From NCBI GenBank assembly GCA_017429695.1, contig JAFROK010000038.1:1-55029 (forward strand): a stretch of 55,029 bases of DNA, written 5' to 3'. Origin of the DNA: Clostridia bacterium. GTDB lineage: Bacteria > Bacillota > Clostridia > Christensenellales > Aristaeellaceae. Positions 15,412 through 24,323 of the stretch are shown piece after piece (within the stretch, counting starts at the first letter, position 1; every line of letters begins with the position of its first letter). Below the pieces are notes generated by a model that saw only the letters and a list, made by a program, of their open reading frames with translations, did not search any database and was not told the DNA's origin. The position numbers were made by a program, and so were the translations under genes.

Positions 15412-17595
15412 GTGGGCTGGTTCAACGATCAGATCAGAGAGCGCATGGACAATGACCAGAATGTGCTGGAAGACTCTTTTTTCCGCATGGCCAGCGTGGT
15501 GATGGACCGGTGGGACGCCGAACGGCTGGCAGATGAACGGATGATTGTTAAAGAAGCGATTGACGACATTCTGAAATACTACCATGAGAAACCGGGCGAT
15601 ATACCGGAAAGCATAAAGAATGTTTCCGATCAGCTGGAATACGCGCTTCGTCCCGCCGGGCTGATGGTTCGGGATGTGGAACTGGAAGGAAACTGGCAGC
15701 ATGACGCCTTCGGCCCGATGCTGGGATACATGAAGGAAACCGGAACCACCGTGGCGCTGCTGCCCGGGGCCGTTTTCGGATACTATTACAGGGATCCGGC
15801 AACCGGAAAAAGAACCCGGGTGACCCGGAAAACCGCGAAGCTTTTTTCCAGGGACGCGCTGTGCTTTTACCAGCCGCTGCCCATGAAGAAGCTGGGAATC
15901 GGGGATCTGCTGCTGTATATGTGGAAGTGCATTACGCACGGTGACCTGCTGCTGATTCTGCTGGCTTCGCTGGCGATGGTGCTGGTAGGGATGATTGAAC
16001 CGCGGATCATCAGCCTGGTAACCGGGAAGGTGCTGAAAACCAAAAACGTGAACCTGCTGAACGGACTGATGATTTTCCTGGTGAGCAGTACTTTTGCCGG
16101 ACAGCTGATCGGATTGGTCAAAACCCTGCTGATGTCGCGGATCAGCACAAAAACGTCGATGACGGTGGAAGCTTCCGTCATGATGCGCATCCTGAGCCTG
16201 CCGGTGAGCTTTTTCCGGAAGTTTTCCTCCGGTGAGCTGAGCAGCCGGGCCGGCAGCGTTAATTCCCTTTGCAGTATGATGGTGGACAGCATTCTGTCGG
16301 TCGGACTGAGCAGCCTGATGTCCCTTTTGTACATCACCCAGATTTTCCGGTACGCACCGGCTCTGGTGTGGCCGTCGATTCTGATTATCCTGGCGACAGT
16401 GGTGGTGAGCGTAACGGCATCGTTTGTGCAGATCGGGGTTTCCCGGAAAAAGATGAAACTGGCGGCCGAAGAGGCCGGCATGAGCTACGCGATGATGAAC
16501 GGCATGCAGAAAATCCGCATGTCCGGATCGGAAAAGCGCATGTTTGCCCGGTGGGGAAGGCTGTTTGCCAGGAATGCCCGGCTGGAATACAACCCGCCGC
16601 TTTTCCTGAAACTGAACGGCGTGATTACGACGGCCGTTTCCCTGGGCGGAACGATTCTGCTGTATTACCTGGCGGTAAAAACCGGCGTGGCGGGAAGCGA
16701 GTACTTTGCGTTCAACGCGGCATACGGCCGGGTGATGGGCGCTTTCTCCGCGCTGGCAGGGATCGCGATTTCCGCCGCGTCCATCCGGCCGGTGCTCGAA
16801 ATGGCGGAACCGATCCTGAAGGCAGAGCCGGAAGTGAGTGCCGAACGGGAAGCGGTTACATCCGTCAGCGGCAGTATTGAAATGAGCCACGTCACTTTCC
16901 GGTATGAGGAGAATACGCCGTATGTGCTGCAGGACCTGTCGCTGAAAATCCGGGCGGGAGAATATGTGGCCATTGTGGGCCGCACCGGATGCGGAAAATC
17001 CACGATTGTCCGGCTGCTGCTGGGGTTTGAAACGCCGGAGCGGGGCGCGGTTTATTATGACCGGCACGACCTGAGCAAGATTGACCCGCGCTCCCTGCGC
17101 AGGCAGATCGGCGTTGTAATCCAGAACGGACAGCTGTTTCACGGGGACATTTATTCCAACATCACCATTTCGGCGCCCCACCTGACGCTGGCGGAAGCAT
17201 GGGAGGCTGCAGAAATCGCCGGGCTGGCCCAGGATATCCGGGAAATGCCGATGGGGATGCAGACCATTATCACCGAAGGCCAGGGCGGTATATCCGGCGG
17301 ACAGAAGCAGCGGCTGATGATTGCCCGGGCGGTTGCGCCGAAACCCAGAATCCTGATTTTTGACGAGGCGACATCCGCGTTGGACAATAAAACCCAGAAA
17401 CAGGTTTCAGAGGCGCTGGACGGGCTGAAGTGCACCCGGATTGTGATTGCGCACCGGCTGAGCACAATCCAGAACTGCGACCGGATCCTGGTGATGGACC
17501 AGGGAGCGATTGTGGAAGAAGGGAAGTATGAGGAGCTGATTGCAAAGAACGGCTATTTTGCGGAACTGGTGGCACGGCAGCGCCTGGATACCTAA
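15412..17595 (+). CDS. NHLM exporter second ABC subunit (no C39 domain)
   Basis: The 727-aa protein starts at GTG 15412 behind AAAGGAGG. The first ~165 residues are soluble, lack peptidase residues and hold a cyclic-nucleotide-domain-sized region seen in this subunit family. Six membrane helices follow (about 180-450). The NBD has Walker A GRTGCGKST, a slightly altered signature ISGGQKQR, Walker B ILIFDEATSALD and IAHRLST. With the preceding C39-ABC subunit it likely forms a heterodimer. Its length equals its partner's, but sequence outside the NBD differs. A terminator follows at 17615. Confidence 0.92.
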   Translation: MGWFNDQIRERMDNDQNVLEDSFFRMASVVMDRWDAERLADERMIVKEAIDDILKYYHEKPGDIPESIKNVSDQLEYALRPAGLMVRDVELEGNWQHDAFGPMLGYMKETGTTVALLPGAVFGYYYRDPATGKRTRVTRKTAKLFSRDALCFYQPLPMKKLGIGDLLLYMWKCITHGDLLLILLASLAMVLVGMIEPRIISLVTGKVLKTKNVNLLNGLMIFLVSSTFAGQLIGLVKTLLMSRISTKTSMTVEASVMMRILSLPVSFFRKFSSGELSSRAGSVNSLCSMMVDSILSVGLSSLMSLLYITQIFRYAPALVWPSILIILATVVVSVTASFVQIGVSRKKMKLAAEEAGMSYAMMNGMQKIRMSGSEKRMFARWGRLFARNARLEYNPPLFLKLNGVITTAVSLGGTILLYYLAVKTGVAGSEYFAFNAAYGRVMGAFSALAGIAISAASIRPVLEMAEPILKAEPEVSAEREAVTSVSGSIEMSHVTFRYEENTPYVLQDLSLKIRAGEYVAIVGRTGCGKSTIVRLLLGFETPERGAVYYDRHDLSKIDPRSLRRQIGVVIQNGQLFHGDIYSNITISAPHLTLAEAWEAAEIAGLAQDIREMPMGMQTIITEGQGGISGGQKQRLMIARAVAPKPRILIFDEATSALDNKTQKQVSEALDGLKCTRIVIAHRLSTIQNCDRILVMDQGAIVEEGKYEELIAKNGYFAELVARQRLDT

Positions 17596-17614
17596 ACCGA
17601 TATCCTGAAAATAT

Positions 17615-17645
17615 ACAATCCGGACCCGTTACTGGTCCGGATTGT
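17615..17645. terminator. Bidirectional terminator between exporter and capA
   Basis: A 12-bp perfect stem (ACAATCCGGACC and its complement at 17634-17645) has a 7-nt loop. It lies 20 bp past the exporter stop, and the plus-strand right arm runs into the 3' end of the convergent capA gene. T runs are poor, but the position supports mutual termination. Confidence 0.6.
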
Positions 17646-18747
17646 TCATTTCAACGGTGACAACGGCGCCGGTTTCCTCGTTCCACGGGCCGGGATCCTG
17701 GCCCGTGGATTTTTTCATTTTATCCAGGACACGCTTTGCATCGCTGCCGGAGAGGAAGCAGGGCTGATAATTGTTATAGCGTGAATCGCTGGTGATGGAG
17801 ATGGGGTAAAAATGCAGTGCCATTCCGGTCAGGACGCCTTCCCGGAAAGACAGGACGGCCTGCAGCGCCAGCGCGTCTGAATCCTTTGCATGGGTGGTGC
17901 CGCCGAAGGAACAGTTGCCGAGGCTGTACACCACCGGGACGCCGTCCATGATGTCATATCCCTGCACAACATGCGGATGGTGGCCGACGATGAGGCATGA
18001 ACCGCACTCCGCCGCGCGGGCGGCAATCTGCGCCTGATAGGTGTCCGGAGCGGTATAGCTGTATTCCGTGCCGGCGTGCATGACGGTGATGATGGCGGAA
18101 CAGCCGTATTGCTTCAAGGCCTCCACCTGGCGCCGGTAGCGGTCGTAGCGGTTGCCGGAAAGGGAAGTGCTGACGCCGATGAAACCGATCTGCAGGCCGT
18201 CATCGCTTTGCCAGACGGCCGGCGCGTCCGTTCCGAACCAGCAGACGCCGGCGGATTCCAGGGCGGCTTTTGTATCGGCATATCCGGGCTCGCCGTAATC
18301 ATGGGAATGGTTGTTCGCAATGGTGACGCATTCCACGCCGGCGGAGGTCAGGATTTCCGTGTAGGCCGTCGGGCCACTGAAATTATACTCTTTTTCCACT
18401 CTTTCGAGGGTGCGGTCCGTGAGTACGCCTTCCAGGTTTGCCACGGTCAGGTCATCATGCAGCGTCAGGCGGGTCATCTCCCGCAGGGGGAAATCAAGAC
18501 CATTATCCTCCACCCGGCGGAAAAAACCAAGGGAGCTGTTCCGGCTTTTCTTTTCGCCGCCGAGGGTGCAGTCTCCCAGGAAGGTGACGGTCACATCCCC
18601 GGTGAACTCGTCATCGGGAAGCACCAGGTAATCTTCCGCCACGTCCGCTGTGAGGGTCAGCCAGCGGCCCGAAGCATCACCGGCGGCAGGGAAAAACAGC
18701 AGCGCGGCCATGGATAAGACGGCAAAACAGGCAATCAGTCGTTTCAA
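17629..18747 (-). CDS. CapA-family secreted metallophosphatase-like protein
   Basis: The 372-aa protein has a signal peptide (about 1-26, cleavage near AAGDASG) and a PGA_cap/CapA fold: VTFLGDCTLGGE (first metal motif), LTVANLEGVLTD, TIANNHSHDYGEPGY, and GHHPHVVQGYDIMDGVPVVYSLGNCSFGG. Metal-binding Asp, Asn and His residues are all visible. The family is named for poly-gamma-glutamate capsule synthesis, but many members are cell-surface phosphoesterases of unknown substrate; no capBC genes are nearby. It is coupled by a four-base overlap with the upstream NUDIX gene. Confidence 0.85.
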   Translation of the reverse strand: MKRLIACFAVLSMAALLFFPAAGDASGRWLTLTADVAEDYLVLPDDEFTGDVTVTFLGDCTLGGEKKSRNSSLGFFRRVEDNGLDFPLREMTRLTLHDDLTVANLEGVLTDRTLERVEKEYNFSGPTAYTEILTSAGVECVTIANNHSHDYGEPGYADTKAALESAGVCWFGTDAPAVWQSDDGLQIGFIGVSTSLSGNRYDRYRRQVEALKQYGCSAIITVMHAGTEYSYTAPDTYQAQIAARAAECGSCLIVGHHPHVVQGYDIMDGVPVVYSLGNCSFGGTTHAKDSDALALQAVLSFREGVLTGMALHFYPISITSDSRYNNYQPCFLSGSDAKRVLDKMKKSTGQDPGPWNEETGAVVTVEMNNPDQ

Positions 18748-19217
18748 AGCGAATCCTCCAGCCGGGACGCGATCAGCCGACCGCCCGGCGCATAAATCAG
18801 TTTGACCGAAAAACAGTCGTTCCGGCTGCGGAGCAGGGGAAGGAACACGCGGTCGCCTTCCCAGAGAGAAAGGGACATGACATCATCCACAGGGATCCAT
18901 TTCAGTTCGCCCTCGGGACATTCCGGGAGAGCTTCCGTGTCGGTATGTGCGGTGTAGAGGAAGGTCAGTTCATCGCCCCAGTCGGGCAGGATAAAGGTGA
19001 TGATGCCGCGCAGCCGCAGGCCTGTAATGGGCACGCCGGCCTCCTCCTCGATTTCCCGCCGGACGCATTCATCCGGGGATTCACCGGGCTCGAGATGGCC
19101 GCCCAGGCCGATCCATTTGCCGGCATTTTCATCCTGGCCTTTTTTGGTGCGGTGCATCATCAGCCAGGAGCCGTTCCGCTCCACATAACACAATGTTGTC
19201 AGACGCATCTGGCTCAT
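18744..19217 (-). CDS. NUDIX hydrolase (MutT/YvcI-like)
   Basis: The 157-aa protein carries an intact NUDIX box GGHLEPGESPDECVRREIEEEAGV at about residues 38-61, with the Mg2+-binding REIEEE core. It begins MSQMRLTTLCYVERNGSWLMM, as in 8-oxo-dGTP diphosphatase-like YvcI/MutT proteins. In Bacillus yvcI lies directly upstream of rapZ (yvcJ) in the same orientation; here the NUDIX gene is divergent from murB-rapZ-whiA, so the neighbourhood is partly retained. The alternative start Met4 is possible because ribosome-site spacing is poor for Met1. Confidence 0.85.
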   Translation of the reverse strand: MSQMRLTTLCYVERNGSWLMMHRTKKGQDENAGKWIGLGGHLEPGESPDECVRREIEEEAGVPITGLRLRGIITFILPDWGDELTFLYTAHTDTEALPECPEGELKWIPVDDVMSLSLWEGDRVFLPLLRSRNDCFSVKLIYAPGGRLIASRLEDSL

Positions 19218-19389
19218 ACGGATTCCATCCCATTCCTTCCTGAAAACAGTTGATCCGTAAACCGGCCGCCAGCCATTCCGGAGGAACGGCCCGGCATGCG
19301 GGAATTATAGCGTAGCGGAGGCCCGGATGTCAATCGGCGCAAAGGGTCCGGCTGCTTTGCGCGCGGCCGGAAACAAGGCGCAGGATTTC

Positions 19390-19418
19390 TTGACAAAGCG
19401 GGGAAATTTGGTCATACT
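19390..19418 (+). promoter_or_regulatory. Predicted promoter of murB-rapZ-whiA
   Basis: TTGACA (19390-19395) and CATACT (19413-19418) with a 17-bp spacer lie 55 bp before the murB start at 19473, which has AAAGGAT upstream. The rest of the 255-bp divergent region shows no clear further signal. Confidence 0.6.
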
Positions 19419-19472
19419 TAACATGAGGGGAAATCGGCCCCTGACAAGCACGACACAAAGGATGAAGCATGC

Positions 19473-20357
19473 ATGTTTGAACAGTTCGAAGTGATTCCGG
19501 ACGCGGATATGAGCCAATATACCACACTGAAGCTGGGCGGGCCGGCGGACTGGCTGGCATTTCCCCGCAGCGGAGCGGAGATTGCCGCCATGTTCAGCGA
19601 AGCCGGTGCAAAGGGCATTCCCGTGACAGTGATCGGCCACGGAAGCAACCTGCTGGTGCTGGACGGCGGAATCCGGGGGCTGGTGATCCGGGTTGAAAAG
19701 AATATGCGGGCAATCCGGCGGGAAGGCTGCCGGATCATCGCCCAGGCAGGCGCCATGCTGGGTTCGGTGGCGTTGTTTGCCGCGGACGCAGGGCTGACCG
19801 GCCTGGAATTTGCTTCCGGCATTCCGGGAACGGTCGGCGGCGGGGTGACCATGAATGCCGGCGCCTATGACGGGGAAATGGCCCAGGTGGTTGTACAGGT
19901 GGACGGCATTTATCCGGACGGGAAAACGGTGTCGCTGACGAAGGAAGAAATGGGCTTCGGATACCGGAGGAGCGTGGTGAAGGAACTGAACTTTGTCGTG
20001 ACCGAAGTCACTTTTGAGCTGCAGGAAGGCGATCCGGCGGCCATCCGCGTGCGGATGAGCGAACTGAACGCGAAACGGGCGGAGAAGCAGCCGCTGGACG
20101 TTCCCAGCGCCGGCAGCACCTTCAAGCGGCCGGAAGGCTACTACGCCGCCGCGCTGATTGACCAGTGCGGCCTGAAAGGATACAGCGTCGGCGACGCGAT
20201 GGTGAGCATGAAACACGCGGGATTCCTGGTGAATACCGGGAAGAGCAGCGCTGATTTCAAAACGCTGATGGATAAGGTGCAGTCGATTGTGGAACAGCGG
20301 GCCGGTGTGAAGCTGGAGCCGGAGATCCGGATACTGGGTGAGGAGGAAAGGGCATGA
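19473..20357 (+). CDS. murB: UDP-N-acetylenolpyruvoylglucosamine reductase
   Basis: MurB reduces UDP-GlcNAc-enolpyruvate to UDP-MurNAc with NADPH and FAD in cytoplasmic peptidoglycan synthesis. The 294-aa protein shows the FAD-binding motifs TLKLGGPADWLAFP, VIGHGSNLLV and LEFASGIPGTVGGGVTMNAGAYDGE. It also has the catalytic Arg region GFGYRRS, the proton-donor Ser in PSAGSTFKRPEG and the terminal Glu in LEPEIRILG. The length is normal for the short (type II) MurB class. It overlaps rapZ by four bases. Confidence 0.96.
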   Translation: MFEQFEVIPDADMSQYTTLKLGGPADWLAFPRSGAEIAAMFSEAGAKGIPVTVIGHGSNLLVLDGGIRGLVIRVEKNMRAIRREGCRIIAQAGAMLGSVALFAADAGLTGLEFASGIPGTVGGGVTMNAGAYDGEMAQVVVQVDGIYPDGKTVSLTKEEMGFGYRRSVVKELNFVVTEVTFELQEGDPAAIRVRMSELNAKRAEKQPLDVPSAGSTFKRPEGYYAAALIDQCGLKGYSVGDAMVSMKHAGFLVNTGKSSADFKTLMDKVQSIVEQRAGVKLEPEIRILGEEERA

Positions 20358-21262
20358 AGTACCTGATTGTTACCGGTCAGAGCGGAGCGGGAAAATCGGC
20401 CTGCGTCCGTTTTCTGGAAGATAAGGGCAGTTTCTGCATGGACAATATCCCGCCGATGATGGTGCCGAAGCTGATTGAGGCGTTCGACACCACCCATACC
20501 CGGTATCAGACGGCGACGATCGCGGTGGATGTCCGGAGCGGCGAATTCTTTGACGCGGCTGCCGTGGCGCGGATGATCCGGGAACTGGTCCAGATGGGCC
20601 ACCTGATTGAAACCATCTTTATGGAAGCCAGCGATGAAACCATCCTGAACCGCTACAAGGAAACGCGGCGGGAGCATCCCCTGTGCCAGGAGGGATTGAC
20701 GCTGGGGCAGGCCATTGTGGAGGAACGGGTACGGCTGCAGCCGCTGCGGGAAATCGCGAACCACGTGATCGATACCACCAACATTTCTTCCAGGACAATG
20801 AACAAGCTGCTGGAGAAGCACCTGAGCAACCTGACGGCTGAGGAACCGTCCATGCGGGCGGAAGTGATGAGCTTCGGCTTCAAGCGCGGCCTTCCGCGGC
20901 AGGCGGATCTGGTGGTGGACGTTCGGTTCCTGCCCAATCCGTTCTATATTGAAACGCTATGCCGCCACAGCGGGCTGGATGACGACGTAAGGACGTTTGT
21001 GATGGAACATCCGGTGACAAAGGAATTCATGGTTAAATGGAAGGACCTGCTGACCTTCCTGATTCCGCACTACAAGGAGGAAGGAAAGCACCGGGTGGTG
21101 ATCGCGGTCGGATGCACCGGCGGCGCGCACCGCAGCGTGGCGATTGCCGAAGCGATCGGACAATTCCTGCGCGAACAGGGAATGCCCACTGAAATCAATC
21201 ACCGGGACCTGATTCTGGAACAGGCCCGGTGGAACACCCCGGTTGAGGAAGGCGAATCATGA
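20354..21262 (+). CDS. rapZ: RNase adapter protein / nucleotide-binding protein RapZ
   Basis: The 302-aa protein has Walker A GQSGAGKS (about 8-15), CMDNIPPMM, VDVRSGEFF, RRPL-like REHPLC and a C-terminal domain with VDVRFLPNPFY and GCTGGAHRSVAIAEAI. In Bacillus the orthologue is YvcJ; in E. coli it delivers the sRNA GlmZ to RNase E. Its role in Clostridia is less clear but tied to cell-wall precursor control, which suits the murB linkage. ATGA overlaps occur at both ends (murB and whiA). Confidence 0.95.
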   Translation: MKYLIVTGQSGAGKSACVRFLEDKGSFCMDNIPPMMVPKLIEAFDTTHTRYQTATIAVDVRSGEFFDAAAVARMIRELVQMGHLIETIFMEASDETILNRYKETRREHPLCQEGLTLGQAIVEERVRLQPLREIANHVIDTTNISSRTMNKLLEKHLSNLTAEEPSMRAEVMSFGFKRGLPRQADLVVDVRFLPNPFYIETLCRHSGLDDDVRTFVMEHPVTKEFMVKWKDLLTFLIPHYKEEGKHRVVIAVGCTGGAHRSVAIAEAIGQFLREQGMPTEINHRDLILEQARWNTPVEEGES

Positions 21263-22227
21263 AAAAAGACAACCGGCAGAGCTTTTCCGCCCGGGTGAAA
21301 GCGGAGCTGATCCGGCTTCCGGCGGGAAAGAGCTGCTGTATGCTCAGCGAAATATCCGCGCTGACGATGACATCCGGCCACCTGGCTTTCCGGGGCGGCG
21401 GATGGCTGTCGGTCAGCTACCGCCTGGAGGACGCAGGAACCGCCCGGCGGCTTTTTCTGCTGCTGAAAAAGCGGCTGGATGTGAATCCGACGCTTCATTT
21501 TACCCAGACATCCCGGCTGGGCGGCCGGCGGACCTGCGTGCTGACCCTGAACGGGGAGGACGCGCGGACACTGCTGGACGCGCTGCATATGACCGAAACG
21601 GATGAAAACGGACAGATCCACCTGAAACGGACCGTGCCGCGGCATCCCATGACCCGGCAGTGCTGCCGGAAAGCGTTTCTGCGCGGCGCGTTTCTCGGCG
21701 CGGGCACGGTGACCAACCCGGAAAAGGGATATCATTTCGAATGGAAGGCGGATGATGACCATCTGCCCAGGATGCTGGAAAAACTGCTGGAAAAATGCGA
21801 GCTGCCGTTCCATACCTATATGCGGAAAGGACAGCAGGTGGTTTACCTGAAAGGCGCGCAGCAGATTGCGGATATGCTGGCGCTGACCGGCGCCGGGCAG
21901 AGCGTGCTGGAAATGGAAACAATCCGCGTCGGGAAGCAGGTGAAAGCCGCCGCGGTGCGGGCGGCCAACTGCGACGAGCACAACGGCGAGAAAATGCTGG
22001 ACGCCGCCCAGAAACAGGCTGAGACCATCCGGCAGATTTCCCTGAAACAGGGGCTGTTTACCCTGCCGCCCGGACTGCAGGCGATTGCACGCCTGCGGCT
22101 GGAGCATCCTGAACTGAGCCTCCGGGAGCTCGGGGAACTGATGGATCCGCCGGTCGGAAAAAGCGGGATCAACCACAGAATGAGGCGCCTGATGGAAATC
22201 GGGGAAAACCTGAACGCGGGAGGGTAA
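21259..22227 (+). CDS. whiA: DNA-binding protein WhiA
   Basis: The 322-aa protein has a LAGLIDADG-like N-terminal domain (FSARVKAELIRLPAGKSCCMLSEISAL, FLRGAFLGAGTVTNPEKGYHFEW). The C-terminal helix-turn-helix is LRLEHPELSLRELGELMDPPVGKSGINHRMRRL. WhiA affects division and sporulation in actinomycetes and chromosome segregation in Bacillus. The usual order rapZ-yvcK-whiA is broken here: rapZ and whiA overlap by four bases with no yvcK between. Length and domains are complete. Confidence 0.95.
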   Translation: MKKDNRQSFSARVKAELIRLPAGKSCCMLSEISALTMTSGHLAFRGGGWLSVSYRLEDAGTARRLFLLLKKRLDVNPTLHFTQTSRLGGRRTCVLTLNGEDARTLLDALHMTETDENGQIHLKRTVPRHPMTRQCCRKAFLRGAFLGAGTVTNPEKGYHFEWKADDDHLPRMLEKLLEKCELPFHTYMRKGQQVVYLKGAQQIADMLALTGAGQSVLEMETIRVGKQVKAAAVRAANCDEHNGEKMLDAAQKQAETIRQISLKQGLFTLPPGLQAIARLRLEHPELSLRELGELMDPPVGKSGINHRMRRLMEIGENLNAGG

Positions 22228-22230
22228 ACA

Positions 22231-24243
22231 GTGCTGATTGCCATTGCCTATACGCTGATGTATCTGCTGTCCGGTGTGATGGCGGTATGTTTCCTGCTGC
22301 CGCGGCATAAGCCGCTGAACCGCATCTGGCTGGGGCTGAGCTTCGGCCTGCTGGAAGAAATGTGGCTGCCGGCTTTGTGCGCATTCTTCCTGAAATTTTC
22401 CGTGGAAGCCCATATCGCCGCAGCCGGTCTCCTGATCCTGATCACGTTCATATGCTGGCTTTGCCGGGATCGCCGGGAGGCGGCCCGGTGGGACGAGCAG
22501 GAAAACAGGCTAACCCGCCAGCTGCTGATGGTGGCGCTGCCGCTGACGATGCTGAGCGCGTGCCTGCAGTATACGCATGTAATGCGTATTGACATGAACG
22601 GCAACTGGCATGTCGGGCAGAGCACATACGGCGACCTGCCGATGCACCTGAGCTTTATTGCCAACCTGAGCGGGAAACAGTTTCCGGCGGATTACCCGTT
22701 CTATCCGGGTACGCGGCTGAGCTATCCCTTCCTGACCGATTCCCTGAGCTCCACCTGGTATCTGATGGGATCCAGCCTGCAGGCGGCTACCGTTGTGCCG
22801 GCCGTTCTGATGATGGCGCTGTGCTATGGCGGCGTAATGATCCTGGCGCGGGAAATGACCGCGGGCAAAAAGACGGTTGTGCTGGCAGCGCTCCTGTTTT
22901 TCCTGAACGGCGGGCTGGGATTCCTGTATAATTTTGACCTGGTCGGCGAAAACATGACGGAAGGCCTGGTGACCCAGCCGGTCGGCGGAAGCGGGATCGG
23001 TGAACGGATCCGGTATATCCTGGAAGAATACTACAAAGCGCCGACCAACCGGCCGGAAGATATGAACCTGCGCTGGAGCAATGTGATCTGCGACCTGATG
23101 GTTCCGCAGCGGACCCTGCTGGGAGGCTGGTGTATGGTGATTCCGTGCTTCTACCTGATGGACGCGGCACTCCGGGGCCGGAAGGTCCCGGAGGACCGGG
23201 GCGGAAGGGCGCTGGGCTTGCTGGCGGTATGGGGCGGGCTGCTGCCGCTGATTCATACCCACAGTTTCCTGGCCCTGGGGCTGATGTCCGTCGGCGCCAT
23301 GGGATACGACCTGATTCACGGCGATCCGAAGGACATTGAAAACCCACGGCCCAGGGGGAAAATCCTGCTGCGGTACCTGATCTACGGTGGAATTGCGGCA
23401 GCCATTGCCCTGCCCCAGTTAATTTGCTTTACCTTCAGCCAGGTGCAGAACGACGCTTCGGCGGACGGCTTCCTCCGGTTCCAGTTCAACTGGGCCAACA
23501 ATCCGTCCGGCCAGGGCATGCGGGATATGTACCTGTGGTTCTATATCAAGAACATCGGGCTGCCGTTTATCGCCCTGATCCTGGCACTGTTTGAGAAAAA
23601 CCCGAAGCACCGGCGGATTTTCGCGATGATGCTGCCGGTGATCCTGGCGGCGGAACTGATCCGGTTTCAGCCGAACGAATACGACAACAACAAACTGCTC
23701 TACCTGGCCTGGCTGATGGGCTGCATGATCGTGGCGGACTGGTTTGCCATGATATGGCGGAAACTGAAAGGCGTCCGGGGCCGGAGCGCGCTGGCCGTGC
23801 TGACCTCGGTGGTGTTGTTCCTGAGCGCCGGGCTTACGATCTGGCGCAAATGCGTATCGGATTATACGGCGTTCAGTCACTACGAGGTGGAGGCCGGGGA
23901 ATTTGCCCGGAACGAGACGCCGGCGGAAGCCGTATACCTGACCGGGACCCAGCACATGAACGCCGTGATGGTCATCGGCGGGAAGACCGTGGTGCTGAGC
24001 GGCCCCGGACTGTGGCTGCACTGGCACGGCATTGACGCAACGGAAAGGGAGCGGGAGGTCCGGAGTTTCTTTGCGGACCCGGAAAACCATGCGGATATCC
24101 TGCAGAAATACGGCGTATCCTACATCTATGTTTCCTCCTACGAGCGGAATTCCTATCCCGTGGACGAGGAAGCGCTGCGCCGGAATTACCAGGTTGTTTT
24201 TGACAACGCGGCCGCAACCATCTATTACGTACCGGAAGGGTAA
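22231..24243 (+). CDS. Polytopic membrane protein, possible GT-C glycosyltransferase
   Basis: The 670-aa protein starts at GTG 22231, three bases after whiA, behind GGGAGG. It has roughly 13-14 hydrophobic segments spread through residues 1-550 and a soluble C-terminal domain of ~110 residues (ETPAEAVYLTGTQHMNAVMVIGGK, ILQKYGVSYIYVSSYER). The first outer loop contains THVMRIDMNGNWHVGQSTYGDLPMH; acidic residues in that loop are typical of GT-C enzymes, and the overall plan resembles YfhO/PMT-like lipid-sugar transferases. I cannot name a specific family. Coupling to whiA suggests an envelope-related role. Confidence 0.6.
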   Translation: MLIAIAYTLMYLLSGVMAVCFLLPRHKPLNRIWLGLSFGLLEEMWLPALCAFFLKFSVEAHIAAAGLLILITFICWLCRDRREAARWDEQENRLTRQLLMVALPLTMLSACLQYTHVMRIDMNGNWHVGQSTYGDLPMHLSFIANLSGKQFPADYPFYPGTRLSYPFLTDSLSSTWYLMGSSLQAATVVPAVLMMALCYGGVMILAREMTAGKKTVVLAALLFFLNGGLGFLYNFDLVGENMTEGLVTQPVGGSGIGERIRYILEEYYKAPTNRPEDMNLRWSNVICDLMVPQRTLLGGWCMVIPCFYLMDAALRGRKVPEDRGGRALGLLAVWGGLLPLIHTHSFLALGLMSVGAMGYDLIHGDPKDIENPRPRGKILLRYLIYGGIAAAIALPQLICFTFSQVQNDASADGFLRFQFNWANNPSGQGMRDMYLWFYIKNIGLPFIALILALFEKNPKHRRIFAMMLPVILAAELIRFQPNEYDNNKLLYLAWLMGCMIVADWFAMIWRKLKGVRGRSALAVLTSVVLFLSAGLTIWRKCVSDYTAFSHYEVEAGEFARNETPAEAVYLTGTQHMNAVMVIGGKTVVLSGPGLWLHWHGIDATEREREVRSFFADPENHADILQKYGVSYIYVSSYERNSYPVDEEALRRNYQVVFDNAAATIYYVPEG

Positions 24244-24323
24244 AAAAATATTTTCATATTCCGGAAGAAAAGAAGCGCGTCGGACGTTAGTATGATTGGA
24301 AGATCACACCGGGAACCGGTGCG

